Below, piece after piece: positions 39,369-50,699 of a stretch of 64,000 nucleotides of DNA. Positions within the stretch are counted from its first letter, which is position 1; each line of letters begins with the position of its first letter. This DNA comes from Typhlomys cinereus (taxonomy: Eukaryota; Chordata; Mammalia; Rodentia; Platacanthomyidae). The DNA lies in contig JALPQD010000224.1 of assembly GCA_023101885.1 (NCBI GenBank), positions 744,001 to 808,000 on the forward strand. Direction: 5' to 3'. A program made the position numbers and the translations under genes. The notes beneath the pieces are model-generated. The model was not told where the DNA came from. It made no database searches and saw only the letters and a program-made list of their open reading frames with translations.

Positions 39369-40480
39369 TTAGCCTGACGGCAGTGGTTTTCCAGGATTAT
39401 ACCTACCCAATTGGGCATCCTTAAGGGCATCCTGAAACTGTTCAATTATCTGATGGTGGCTTTTCTGTAAAGTAATTGTATCTCCAGGTTGTCTTTCAGA
39501 CAATAGGTTAAAAAAAGGGGTGAGGGCATTGGTGGAGATCCCCACCCATAGCCTAAGCCAATTTATCTCTCTTAATAATTGCTGTAAACCAGTGATAGTA
39601 ATGTTGTCAGGCACATTTATAAATGGTCTGAGGGGTGCTGCTCTCATAAATGTCAAATGTTTCCCAGAACCTTGAAAGGAGGCACTTGTTAGATCTTATC
39701 AGGGGTGATACATAAGCTTCCCCTTTTTAAATGTTTAATCCTTTCTTGCATAAGGGATTGTAATTTAGATGGATCTCTATGTCCGAGATAATATCATCTA
39801 TATAGACATATATAAGAATATCTTTTTTTTTTTAGCAATGGTTCAATCAGTTTATATACATAAGTCTGACAAAAGGCTGGACTATTAACCCTTCCTTGTG
39901 GGAGCACTAGCCATTCATACCTTTGGTCGGGGCCTGAAAAGTTCATAGATAGAACAGAAAAGGCAAACTTTCCACAGTCTGCAGGTTGTAGTGGAATAGA
40001 AAAAAATAGTCTTTAAGATAATTGACCAGAAGAGTAAAATTTGGAAGGATGGCCGTTACCCAGGGCATTCCTGTAAAGGGGGCGCCCACTAACTTCATCT
40101 GTTTGTCGATCAGCCTTAAATCTTGTAACATACGCCATTTCCCAAAGGACTTCCTGATAACAAACATTGGTGTATTCCATATACTCATAGACGGGTGGAT
40201 GTGGCCTTGTTTTAGCTGTTGATCTATTATTTCTCCTAGAGCCCTTAGTTTTTCTTGGGGCAGGGGCCGCTGCTACACCCAGACTGGTTTGCCCAGTTCC
40301 CATTCGATCTGGGGGCTGTAAGGGGCAGTGGCCCGTGGAATTTTTGGGATCTTCCACCAATAGTTATGAAAGTTAGAAAACTTGTTCTCAGGTACTGTCT
40401 CTATTGGCTCAGGAAACCCAAATGCTTCCTCATGATCTAATAGATCCTCATAGAAATCCTTATTATCAGTGGTTAAAATA
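39369..40480 (-). pseudogene. Reverse transcriptase remnant of the class II provirus
   Basis: Pieces in the order expected for RT on the minus strand: the amino end with W..GKPVWV (about 40,273-40,400), a fingers segment SIWNTPMFVIRKSFGKWR and LQDLR (about 40,120-40,190), a YIDD catalytic box at 39,793-39,804 (the usual YMDD with Met to Ile), and the thumb/connection segment LLREINWLR (about 39,555-39,590). At least three frames are needed, so it is inactive. Confidence 0.75.
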
Positions 40481-40960
40481 GCTTGCATCTGTCCCAAGAT
40501 GTCCTGTCCTAGTAAATTGGCAGTGAGCCCTGACACTACAAGGGGTGACACTTTCCCTTTGGAACCATTAGCATCCTGCTACACCACCCAGGAGGCTGTT
40601 TCTTCTGACTGGATGTTCCCTCCGACTCCCAGAACTTTTGGACCAGTCATTAAGTCCCAAGTAGGGGGAACTTCTTATTTCCTTAGGACCATTCTATCTG
40701 CTCCAGGGTCTATAAGGCAGTGAAAGAATTTGCCATTAATAAAGATGCTCATTTTAGGATGGAGACCTTCTACCAGGGGAACAGTCCAATGAGCTTGGGG
40801 CCTTTCCTTTTTAGACTAGTCCAATTTAAGATCTCAGGGATCTCACTTTGTAAGGACCCCCATGGTCTTCCTATGGTTAACAAGGCTGGGACTGCCCCAG
40901 AGTCAGTTTAAAGGCTTGCCCTTCAGATCAAATTTTGATTTACAGTCCTTTCTCCAGTAA
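40481..40960 (-). pseudogene. Protease remnant with altered active site
   Basis: The minus strand at 40,696-40,710 encodes D-P-G-A-D where retroviral aspartic proteases have D-T/S-G-A-D, so the catalytic loop is altered; a stop follows shortly. The carboxyl end ANLLGQDILGQMQ (about 40,480-40,520) matches the G-R/Q-D/N-I/L helix of these proteases and leads straight into RT. Confidence 0.7.
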
Positions 40961-41875
40961 AGCCCTTTGTGGCACCTAGGGACATGGGGTTTTATGGGGC
41001 TTAGCCTCTCCTATCTCCCTCAGCTTACTTTCCTTGACATGGGGAAATGCCCCATCTGGCCACAACAAAACAAACTCTGTTGGTTCTCCTCCACTCTTGG
41101 CCCTGTTGGCTGGGTACCGGCCTTAAGGCCAACACCTGAGTCACAGTGTAGTCAGTGACTTTGTCTGTGTCTTCAGAGCTGCAGTGAGCACCTGACTCTG
41201 GTGTTTTTGAATCTCCACATCCTCTGATGCGATAATCCAGGTGCCCATGGATCTATCATTAAGCCCTTCATATGCTATTTTATGGTCCCCATTCATCCCT
41301 TTCCATACCAGCAATTTAGTAAATTGTTTCCTCAGGGGGTTTGGGGAAGTTTACGACAGAGACTTTTTTCCACCCGGTCAATGAACTTGGGGAGGTCTCA
41401 CCAGGTTTTTGTACAATGTTTGCTATAGGTGCGACAGAAGGACTTTCATCTAGTTTTTTCCATGCTGCTAACCCTATCAAATGAATTGGTCCTGGTATGG
41501 GGCCCCTATGGCAGCCTACTGGATTCCAGTAGGAAATTGATCTGCTGTCCCTGACAACATTCTGAAAGTGATTGGGACCTAGGGCTGGGCATTCTGATTG
41601 CGCTGACCTTGGACTCTGCATTCTTTTTAAATAGCACTGTCCATCCAGTCCTTCATAGTGAAGGGCTGGTGAGCTAGATCTTGAAGGAGGGCCTCAACCC
41701 AAGGATAATTTGATCCATACTCTAGAACTGCTCTCTTTAATTCCTTTAAATCCTTAGCTTCACAGGGATACCATACTGTGGGGTGATTGCCCCCTGGATT
41801 TAAGTTAATAGGGTGGGCTTGTATCAGATGCATCTCAGCATACTTGGGCTACAGATCTGGATTCCCTGCTCTAGC
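40961..41875 (-). pseudogene. Gag capsid/nucleocapsid remnant of the class II provirus
   Basis: The segment 41,627-41,833 reads like a capsid amino domain (YPCEAKDLKELKRAVLEYG, then PWVEALLQDLA). The segment 41,316-41,500 reads like the capsid carboxyl domain around the major homology region (AWKKLD, then NIVQKPGETS). A broken zinc knuckle is visible near 41,045-41,090 (C-F...GHFP complement). Frames shift between these pieces. Betaretroviral/IAP-like by resemblance. Confidence 0.65.
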
Positions 41876-42961
41876 CTGGGGGGGGCAGTGTGTCCACGTG
41901 TGGATTCAGGAGAGGTTTTTTTGAGGGCATGTAGAGGGGTCTTCCTCTAAACCACTTCCACCCCCTTTTCCCTTATGCAGAGTTAAATCTGGATAAAAGG
42001 AACTGCTTGCAACAGGCACACTTGGCAGCCACTTGTTTGTTGCTCTCAGAGTGCAGGTAGCCCCTCCCCTTTGATAAAGGGAACCATGCCTGCCAGGTAC
42101 TCTCTCTCATGGCAACCACTCCCTTGCATCATTCTGGAGCTCTCAGAGCAGGCGCAGCCCCTCCCCCTTGCTTGACCATGCAGGCATCCCTGCATGGAGC
42201 TCAGGAGGCTTGCAGCGCACACATAGCCCCTCCCCCTCACCTGGTAGGGCCAGCTCCTCAGTGCAGCACTTGCAAGCATTGGTGGGCAGCTCTGTGCACA
42301 GCCCCTCCTTCTCGCCCAGGGCTGGCAGCTCTGGACATCATTTAAAAAGCTGTTGGCATGTACACAGTGCTGGAACACAATCCAGCATGGATTCCCCCAA
42401 GTGGCAGGCATGCCCACCATCCCCATGGCTTCCCTTGCCCTGCCACGGTTCCACAGCAGGCCACCCCTGATTATTTGCCTCTGGAACCATGCATAGAGAA
42501 GGAGAGGATGCTCAGGGAGCCAGTGACCATGGTGCTGACTCCTCTTACCCCAACTCCTTCCCTCTTGTCTGTTCTGTCTACACTTTTGCCCCTAGTGAGG
42601 GTTGGACCTCACTAGGAAGGAACGAGATCTTAAGTGCTGACACTGTGGAATAAAATCCCAAGGGAGGTGATATTTTAAAATGTTCCTCCCACTTTCTGGT
42701 TAGGTTTTCTACCCTATCCCAAGTGGCCCATGAAATGATATTAGAAGACTGGACCCAAGGTGCTAATTCAAGGGCCACCTACCAGACCTTGACAATGATA
42801 GAATCTGTAATTTCAAAACCAAGGCTTCTTAATACAAGACATAGAGCTCCTAGCTCTGGATCAGGTTTGCATTTAGAGTTACTCGTACTTAGGATCTAAC
42901 TTTCCTTGAAGACTGATTTGCTATGTACCATCTGGGAAGTTTCTCACACTGGGGCACCAGA
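41876..42961 (-). repeat. GC-rich leader minisatellite and gag 5' region
   Basis: AGCCCCTCCC-containing units start near 42,058, 42,147, 42,225 and 42,298, roughly 73-89 bp apart, sharing AAGGGAACCA and GCTCTG-type segments. The same block is at about 3,400-3,850. The part next to the LTR (42,600-42,961) is unique. A primer site should lie next to 42,962; GGGGCACCA at 42,951-42,959 fits the position, but I cannot assign a tRNA. Confidence 0.5.
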
Positions 42962-42971
42962 TGTGACTTCT

Positions 42972-43019
<48 letters not shown>

Positions 43020-43401
43020 CAACTAGGAGAATGACTCCATGCCATCAGGAAGAAGAAAGGTCAGTTCGCTGCAGGGTCATTGCCCCCAAATCCAGGGGAC
43101 TCCAAACACAGCAGGGAGTTTGTTGAGGCAAGACTTATTTATTGAGAACAATAAAACAGCTTATATAGACAAAGGACCATAGGGCATGAAACGGGCAGCC
43201 AATTATGTTAAAGGTCAACACATGCAAGCTTTATAGGTCAGACTCAGCATATTTCTGTAAGGAAGGCAGGTCGACTCCTATAAGCCAATCAGGGCTCTCT
43301 GTAATATGATCAGGGTTATGCCCAGGACACTAACACTCAGTGCCATCTTTGGTCCCATGTGCTTAGCTATGCCAGGCTGTTATTCCTGAGCAGGCCCACC
43401 A
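42962..43401 (-). mobile_element. 5' LTR of the class II provirus
   Basis: TGTGACTTC to GGCCCACCA, aligned with 36,399-36,773 and 4,448-4,856. It contains a (CA)n microsatellite at about 42,975-43,016, also present in shorter form at 4,462-4,473 but absent from the 3' LTR. Satellite follows directly. Confidence 0.8.
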
Positions 43402-44295
43402 GTGTGTATGTGATGTCACCATGAGGCTATCATGTTAGTGGCAATGCTGATGTCACAGTGAGGCTGTTATGTCACTGTCAGTTGTAATGTCACAGTGAGT
43501 CTGTGAGGACACAGTTTGGCTATGATGTCAGAGTGAGGCTCATGCTACAGTGATGTTGTGATGTCACTGGAGAGGTCTTGATGATACAGTGAGGCTGTGA
43601 TGTTAGTGGTGAGGCTGACATCTCAATGAGGCTGTGATGCCAGTAATGAAGGTGGGATGTCACAATAAGGTTAGGATATCAGTGGTAAGAAAGATGTTAC
43701 AGTGACTCTGTGATATCACTGGTGAGGCTCAGATGTCAGTGGTGAACCTATTCCATGACAGTGACACCAGTGAGGCTGTGATATCAAAGGCTGTGTTGTC
43801 ATTGGTGTAGAAGTTCTAACTAATGTCAGTGGCGATGATGATGTCACAGGTGAGGCTGTGCTGTAACTGGTGAGGCTGTGATGTCACACTGAGACTATGA
43901 TGTCATTGTGAGGGTTGTATGTGACTGTGGGCTCTCATGTCACCATGAGGTGATATCAGTCTGGAAGCTGTGATGTCACAGTGAGGTTATGATGTAACAG
44001 GTTAGCCTATGGTGTCAGGAGGCAGGTTTTGAAGTCACTATGAGTCTGTGATCACAGTGAGGCTCTGATATCAGGGCTGATTCTATGAGATATCAGTGAG
44101 GATTTGACACCAAGGGTGTTGCTTGAAATTCACAGTGAAGTTAGGACATCAATGGTGAGGCTATGCAGTCACACTGAGGCTGTGATATCAGAGGAGGGGT
44201 GTGATGTCAGTGGCAAGACTGATATCACAATGGGGCTATGCTGTAGCAGGTGAGCCTGTGGTGTCAGTGGGCAGGTTGTGAGGTTACTGTGAGGC
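43402..44295 (+). repeat. 19-bp satellite, last forward block
   Basis: Forward array with anchor 1 at about 43,790. It ends within the phrase GAGGTTACTGTGAGGC at 44,295. Confidence 0.9.
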
Positions 44296-44310
44296 TTCAC
44301 AGTGATATCA
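44285..44310. other. Satellite inversion junction
   Basis: Up to about 44,295 every unit reads in the GAGGCTGTGATGTCAC sense. From about 44,296 every unit reads as its reverse complement (GTGACATCACAGCCTC). The first inverted bases (TTCACAGTGATATCACAGCC) are the exact complement of a segment seen in forward blocks such as near 24,425, so the switch happens inside one repeat with no foreign filler. Confidence 0.85.
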
Positions 44311-45147
44311 CAGCCTCACTGTGGCATTATAGCCTCATTTCTGACATCACAGCCTTGCTGTAACTCAAAACCTCACCTCTAACACCACTGCTTCACTGTA
44401 ACATATCAGGTAAACTCTGAAATCATAGCATCAGTGACACTATGGACATCCTGCCTAGGCTTGCTTATGACATCACAGACTCATCACTGACATCTCAGGC
44501 TCACAATCAAATGACCACCTCAACAGTGACACCACACCATCCCTGGGTATCACAGCCTTGTCAGTAACCTGCAAGCCTTATTGTGACATCTTAGCATCAT
44601 TGACATCACCTTCACTTCTGATATCATAGCCTAATCACTGAAATCTCAGCCAAACTGTGATGTCATAGTCTTCACCACTGATATCACAGCTTCACTGTGA
44701 TATTACAACCTCACGGTAACATCACAGCCTCACAGTGACATTACGGCCTCTCCTTTGACATCCCAGGCTCAGTGTGACTGCACAGCCTCATCACTGACAT
44801 CCTAAACTCGCTGTAAAATCCAAGCATCATGCCTGACGTCATAGCCTCACTGATGTCTCATAGAATCTGCCCTGACATCAGAGCCTCACTGTGAAATCAC
44901 ACTCGCACACTGACCTCACGCCTGTCCACTGACACCACATGTTTGCCTGTTACATAATAGCCTCATTGTGACATCAGTCTTGCCACTGACATCACAGCCT
45001 CACTGTGACATCACAGCCTCAACAGTGACAGCACAGCGTCACCTGTGACATCAGCGATGCCACTGACTTTAGTGAGAACATGGAAATCACTGCCACACCA
45101 GTGACAACACAGCCTATGATATCACAGCTGCCACAGGCCAGAGTCGA
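44296..45147 (-). repeat. 19-bp satellite, inverted, block 1
   Basis: Reverse-complement array. It includes an intact TGACGTCA at 44,834-44,841. Anchor 1, inverted, lies at about 45,050-45,110, just before the LTR insertion at 45,148. Confidence 0.88.
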
Positions 45148-45469
45148 TGCTTCCAAATGAGGGCTCCCCCGCAACTAATGTCAGGCAAGGAGTTGGCAAT
45201 GGAGAACAGAAACACTCAACTCTCTAAGCTGAGTGAATCTGGACCCATTTAAGGAAACTTTGTGACAGCTTTTATACAGAAAATTCTGGGGTAAAGATAT
45301 GTGTTCTCTAGCAGAAATAATCTTCGGAAGAACATTTTTTCAAGAGCCTAACCCATTGCTTGAAGGTAAAGACACTTAACAGAAACATTCTCCCAGTATT
45401 TCCAAATCTAGCTAATCTATAATGCTTCACCAAATAGCCATGGGGCTAAGCCCACATAATTGTCATTGT

Positions 45470-45989
45470 TTTAACAGAGATTGCATTTTTAAAATACACA
45501 GAGAAGGATTGAGCTCCTTTTGATTTCAATAAGGAACATGTTTTTCCTTACAATTAACTATACATGTGCTCAACATCCCATAAATCCCAGCATAAGCTTT
45601 TGCTGTTGTCCTGTCTGGGTTGTTTTGCATAGTCAGGTGGGTTGACATCAACACCAGGCATGGCAGCAGGTTCTAGCTTGGGAAGTTGCATGCAGTCCAT
45701 ACAGATAATACAGACTTGCCTGGTCCATTACTCCTACATATCCATCCTTTTTAACAGCTAGTGGGAGCCAGAGTTCTTTGCTCTTAATTTGTTGACCCGG
45801 TCTCAGAGGGGGTCCAGCAAAATAGACTGGTGCCTATCTTAAGTTGACCTGTCTTACAGGATCTTAACCATCATTGACTATCGGCCCATGAAGGAACTCT
45901 CCTCTTGAAGGCATGTCAGAATATTTGGATATTAGATTAGACCAAGGCTTCCCGAATCTCTGCAATCCAAACTTGAACCACATCTCTAG
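45470..45989 (-). mobile_element. Fragment of class II ERV 3' region, nested
   Basis: It aligns by eye with 36,790-37,049 and 37,371-37,550: the shared order includes TTAACTA, CCCATAA.TCCCAGCATAAGC, GTTGTCCTGTC, CAGGCATGGCAGCAG and CCATACAGATAATACAG. It lacks the SINE present at 37,050, so that SINE inserted after the two copies separated, or was never in this one. Confidence 0.65.
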
Positions 45990-46085
45990 GGGGGCACAAG
46001 GGGATGGGGGATTGGAGGGAGGGGGTACTGGTGTACTTATTTAGTTTGTATGAGTGGAAATTTTTTAAAAAGTAAAAAAAAATCA
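45990..46085 (+). mobile_element. L1 3' end with tail, nested
   Basis: GGGATGGGGGATTGGAGGGA, then GGTACTGGTGTAC, TTAGTTTGTATGAG and an A-rich tail. It is the same 3' UTR arrangement as the complement of 20,786-20,900. Only about 100 bases are present, as expected for a severely 5'-truncated insertion. Confidence 0.6.
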
Positions 46086-46475
46086 GTGTATACATTCTGG
46101 CTAACAAGTCTACTTACTGTGTGTGACTAGACATAAAATCTCTAGTTGCTATTTGATTTAAAATTAAAAGCAGGCTTTTTCTCTAGATCAGAGAGCAGGA
46201 AGCTAGTCCCCCAAAAACTAAGAACAGATATGATGTACACCCAATTCCCAGCAGAATTCCTCCTGCCAGAGGCAAAACTTAAATTACCTAGGAAGTAATT
46301 CCTAGCACCTGCCCATGGGTGTTATGTGACAATCCTCAGAGAGCAGGATTTAGGCCAGAACTGGGCAGAAACACCAAGGTCTGGGAGTTCCCACATTTTA
46401 CTTATTTCTCTAATTTATTTCAAATAATGCAATGTCCATTATCCAGAAATTGTTTCCTTGAAACTATTCTGCCAT

Positions 46476-47120
46476 GCTGGGAACTTGTCTGATGTTATAG
46501 CCTCACTGGTTCGTCACAGCCTAATTATGACATCACAGGCTCACCTCTGAAATCATAGCCTCAATGCAACATCACACACTCAGCACTGACATATTACCTA
46601 GCCTCACTATGAGATCAAAGTCTCAACACTGACATCACTTCCACACCAATAAAAACACAGCCTTTTATATCACAGCCTCACTAGTGTCGCTGACATGTAA
46701 TAGGTCCCCCATGACATCATAGCCTCACCAGAGACATTATAATTACAGCATTATTGTGACATCACACATTCATGAGTGACATAACATCACTGTGTCATCA
46801 GAGCCTCACTGTGATATCACAGCCACACTGTGTCCTCTCAGCATCACTGTGACATTTCAATCTGACAGTGATATCAAAGCCTCAACTGTGAATCACAAAC
46901 TCTCTGACATCAGCCTTACCACTGAGATAATAGCCTCATGGTGACATCTGATACATATAGCTGACACAGTCTCACTGTGCGTTTACAGCCTCCATATGAC
47001 ATCATAGCCTCACCACTGATAGGGCAGGCTCACCATGATACCACAGCATTATCAGAGACATCCCAGCCTCATGCTGATATCATAACCTCACTGTGGCATC
47101 ACAGCCTCACTGTGGCATCA
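46476..47120 (-). repeat. 19-bp satellite, inverted, block 2
   Basis: Inverted array between two ERV insertions, ending at TGTGGCATCACATTAATG. Confidence 0.85.
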
Positions 47121-48876
47121 CATTAATGTGTGTTTTTACATTATGCCTCAAGAAATGTCTTTTAAAGGAGTTGATAACAAATAATAGACCTCATCTTTAA
47201 AAGAAATTAAAACTTGTCTGATTTGACAATTACGTAGACAATATACATTTATATGTAATATATATTTGAAATTTAAGACATTATAGCTCTCAATTTATTT
47301 ATTTACCTTGGCATTAAGTAACCATAAATTTTGTATTTTGGAGTACATGAAACTTATGAACATAAAAGAAAACATTTGATTTAAGGTAACAGCCTTAAAT
47401 CTTATTTTGAAATGAAAATGTTAAATAACTTGTAGTACTTTAATGTCTTTTGAAGTCAAATTAATTATAACACAAGTCAGTAAAAGTTCTTTACATTTTG
47501 TGGAGACTGAGACATTAAATATGGAATAAACAAAAAGCACATGGTCACAAGAGAATACCTGTATGTCTGTGTTTAGATAAGCAATTTTTTCTGGCAATAG
47601 AAACATTTACATATTATTATATCTTACCATAGGGAGAATGAAGAAACTTTAGAAGACATTTGTATTACCTGGTTGGTAGATTTGATGGAATAAAATTTTA
47701 TAAAAGAAGTCAAGAGGAATGAGGAAGTTTAATTGATCAGGATTATAGTGGCTTTGTTATTTTGAGAATATAGGGAAAAAGCTTTAAGAACACAATGGCA
47801 TTTTCATTTGAAGGCCTGTTAAAGATCAAAACCAAGTGAGTTAACATTTTATGAAGAAAACTTACAATCTTCAGAAAAACAGTTGTGATTGATTCAAAAT
47901 GTAAATAGTTAAGGTCTTAGATGCTATTAAAATTTTTTGTTCTTATTTTAAGTATGCATACATGTATTAAAAATGGAATGCCAAAATTTTAGTAGTAGCA
48001 TGCAACATGAATAAAAAAGATTGAAGTGGCCATAGATTTTTTTACATTGAAACACAAGACACACAAAATATAAACATAGAACACATAAATATATAAACAC
48101 ATTAATAACATACAATCCACTGAAAACAGCCTTAAAGTTACCTTTAAAATCATCATCAAAAGCAGATCAACATTTATGAAAGCCTTACCATTGAAAACAA
48201 AATCTCATGTTAGTGAAGTCCAGCAGTTTAGTTTAATTATGAAAATAATTAAAAGCAGATTAAACTTTAAAATTTAGTACCAAAAACAAATTATTATTTA
48301 AGAAACTTTATATTTAATAGATGAATATATTTGTCTATTTTTTCTTTTTCTGAAAATTTCTTAGCATTTCCCAAAGTTTCATTTTATTTTTAAAAGCCAA
48401 ATGTTCATATTATTGTGTCCCAATTTGAGATCCTCTTGCCACAGCCTATAAAAGCAGAAGTTCTGCAAGTTTTTTTCTGAATCTCAAAAAATTTTGAATT
48501 AATTTTACGGTATTAGGTTTTTATACTTTTTTGATTTTTTTATAATTTAAAAAGAGCGTGTTTTTGTCCACTTATTTTTATTTTTTATTAATTTAATATT
48601 TTAAATCCATATGAAACCAAATTCTGGGATTTACACTCCCTTCAATAAAAGAATGATATAAATTTAGAACTTAATCTAGAAAGTCAGCCAATTGTTTTTC
48701 ACTGTTTCTAATCTTTTTGGTTTTAACATTATGTTTTCTGTGTGATGGTTCTGTATGTCCTAATTTTAACTATTCTTGTACCAATTGTTCTATAGCCTGT
48801 TTTGTTTAACCCATACAGGGAAGAAATGGAATGATGTAAGGCTGAAAACTTTTTGATTTAATATCACCTGACCATT

Positions 48877-49645
48877 TTAATATTTGTACTCCCTGCATAT
48901 AAGCAGGTGAGGCATCCATACATACTTTTGATGTAATCTCTCAAAGACTTGTTTTCTGACTGATCTCAATAAAGCTTGACACATTGTATTTGTATTCTCA
49001 AAGGCCAATTGCTTTATAACTATTTCTGTAGCTTCTAGATTTTGCTCCAATGTTGGATTTTCACTTTCCATTCTTCTAGCCTGTTGTACTGCTCCAAGAA
49101 AACCTTTCTCTGTAGGAGGCTTCCTAGGACTTTCAAGGGGAAATGGCATTGAAACTTTTAGAAACATCCCATCATCCTCACTGTGGTGAGGTGCTGCTTC
49201 TTCCTCTAAATCAGTCTCCTCAGAGGAAGACAGGACATCATCGTCTGCTTCCTTCTCTAAATCAGTCTCCTCAGAGGGAGACAGGACATCATCATTCACT
49301 TTCTCCTCTAAACTTACAGTTATGACACGTTGAGGTTTAATTGAGCCTTCATAATTTTTATCTTTATTTTCCTTGTGAGTCAGAGGAGTCTTCTCCTCTA
49401 ACTTAGTTTCCTGTGCTATGCTTACTGTTTCTTGACTAGGACCTAAAGAATCTACCATTAAACTCCATAAAGAAAATGTAACAATTGGGACCTTTTCTGG
49501 TCCATGAACATGACAATTGATTTTTTTTTTATCTCTTTCCCTATCTTTTTCCAAGTTTCTAGATCCAAGGTTCTTTCCTCTGGAAACCAAGGACAGTATT
49601 TTTGTACAAAATGAAAAAATTTTCTTAATTGTTTAGAAGAGACAT
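48877..49645 (-). pseudogene. Betaretroviral gag remnant (matrix to capsid end)
   Basis: From about 49,645 one frame reads a matrix-like segment (FVQKYCPWFPEE), which shifts frame within the next 40 codons into HGPEKVPIVTFSLWSLM. The second frame stays open to 48,877. It contains two 17-residue acidic repeats (cores SPSEETDLEKEA and SSSEETDLEEEA; about 49,195-49,310), a GFLGAVQQARR segment, and EIVIKQLAFENTN, which resembles the very end of a capsid domain. Most of capsid is therefore deleted. Matrix targets Gag to the membrane in a live virus. This copy is 237 residues, about a third of a full Gag. Possible alternative: a domesticated short Gag, but the matrix frameshift argues against it. 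Confidence 0.65.
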
Positions 49646-49898
49646 GAACACCTCATGCATTTATCATTTGCTTAGTTATGCCATAAAAAATCTCCTTTCT
49701 TTAGACTCAGAATGTCCCATGTTTCTTACCCATCTTCTTAACTTGGCTCCACTCATATCTGAGGAGTTGTTTGTACCTGATGGAATCTTATCCTTACCCT
49801 TCTTTTTAACTTGGCTCCACTTGGTCCTAAGGGTCTTCTGCACCCTGACAGGATCCTGTCCTTGCCTGAAAGAGAAAAGGAAAGACTTACTTAGTCAA

Positions 49899-49919
49899 GT
49901 GTCCCAGGTTTGAGTGCCA
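49899..49919 (-). other. Degenerate primer-binding site
   Basis: GTGTCCCAGGTTTGAGTGCCA lies two bases from the LTR edge at 49,922. Its complement starts TGGCAC, consistent with a primer site, and shares AAACC.GGGA with a tRNA-Phe site. Several mismatches make the tRNA assignment tentative. Confidence 0.4.
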
Positions 49920-49921
49920 GA

Positions 49922-50670
49922 TGTTGCAGTCCAAGCTGAAACCTCAAATCCAGGGCTTGTCCTCGACAGGGTGTGTAAGGCTTCTGGGAATGTAGGACAG
50001 ATGGGCAGCTCTCTTTGCTGAGTGAATGTGACCTCTTTATTGAAGATTTTAACAGAGTTTATATACTTTATAAAATCCAGAGTAAAGACCAAAGGATGTC
50101 ACCCTGCCCATAGGGAAAACATCAAAGAAAACCAGGACCAAATTCTTTACAGGATTATGTAAAATATGTTCATTCCAGGTAACAAAGGAAGAACAGAGGT
50201 GACATATATTTTCTGTGTTGGAACAAACATGATGTCTCCAGGTAGAGTTAAAGTGGGCATGACACTCAGTTGCTAACAGCAAAGGGACAATGAATGTTTC
50301 AAAGTTTTCCCTGGTTGATGTGTAAACATGAAATATGTGAGGGAGGGACTGTAAACTAGCTAGTCCTGAGAAAAACAACAACAAGAAGATCTAAGAATAC
50401 ACAAGAGGTAGATTGAAATTCCAGAGGGAGGAATCCTCCTGCCAGAGGCAAAACTTAGTTTACATAGTGAGAGTCCCTAACACCTAGCAATTGCCCATTT
50501 AGATGCTAATGTGTCACTCCTCAGTCAGCAGGCTTCAGGCCAGAACCAGACAAAATATTAATGCAGAGAGTAACACTAAGGCCTGACTATTCACATAATT
50601 TCCTTATTTCTCTTATTCATATCAAATAATGTCATGTCTTTTATCCAGAAATTGTTTCATTGGAAAAAAT
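49922..50670 (-). mobile_element. 5' LTR of the betaretrovirus-like ERV
   Basis: It begins TGTTGCAGTCC. The minus-strand AATAAA is at plus TTTATT near 50,035 and a TATA-like GTTTATATACTTTATAAA follows at 50,056. About 750 bp, longer than the other LTR families here, and related to the interrupted LTR at 45,148-46,475. The right edge is approximate; 50,671-50,700 is transitional. Confidence 0.6.
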
Positions 50671-50699
50671 TTCTATCTGATGAACCTTGTCAAAATAGC

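Larger units (their letters stand above)
36399..43401 (-). mobile_element. Degraded class II ERV provirus with two LTRs
   Basis: About 7.0 kb. In minus-strand order: 5' LTR, GC-rich leader, gag capsid and nucleocapsid remnants, protease, RT, RNase H/integrase, a short 3' region, polypurine tract (A8GGG next to the 3' LTR) and 3' LTR. Flanking GTGTTTA (36,391-36,397) and GTGTGTA (43,402-43,408) fit a 6-7 bp target duplication inside satellite. All genes carry many stops and frameshifts. The space between integrase and 3' LTR, less a SINE, is under 1 kb, too short for a full env. The deleted copy at 2.6-4.9 kb is the same family. Confidence 0.8.
45148..46475 (-). mobile_element. LTR with nested insertions
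   Basis: Outer parts 45,148-45,469 and about 46,160-46,475 resemble the LTR at 49,922-50,670: both have GCAGAATTCCTCCTGCCAGAGGC-like and TTATCCAGAAATTGTTTCC segments in the same order. Between them lie a piece of the 36-37 kb ERV 3' region and an L1 tail. Satellite lies on both sides, so this is a solo LTR that later received other elements. Edges are approximate. Confidence 0.6.
47121..50690 (-). mobile_element. 5' half of a betaretrovirus-like ERV
   Basis: Minus-strand order: 5' LTR (49,922-50,670), degenerate primer site, gag matrix remnant, gag acidic/capsid-end remnant, then AT-rich sequence without frames (47,121-48,870) shared in part with 319-400 and 32,752-32,873. There is no 3' LTR at the left end, so the element is truncated or rearranged. 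Protease and pol are not recognisable. Confidence 0.6.

Noticed and set aside
44285..44310. Replication origin or hairpin element at the satellite inversion
   Set aside because: Only the orientation change itself is visible; no extra palindrome or motif beyond normal satellite units supports a function.
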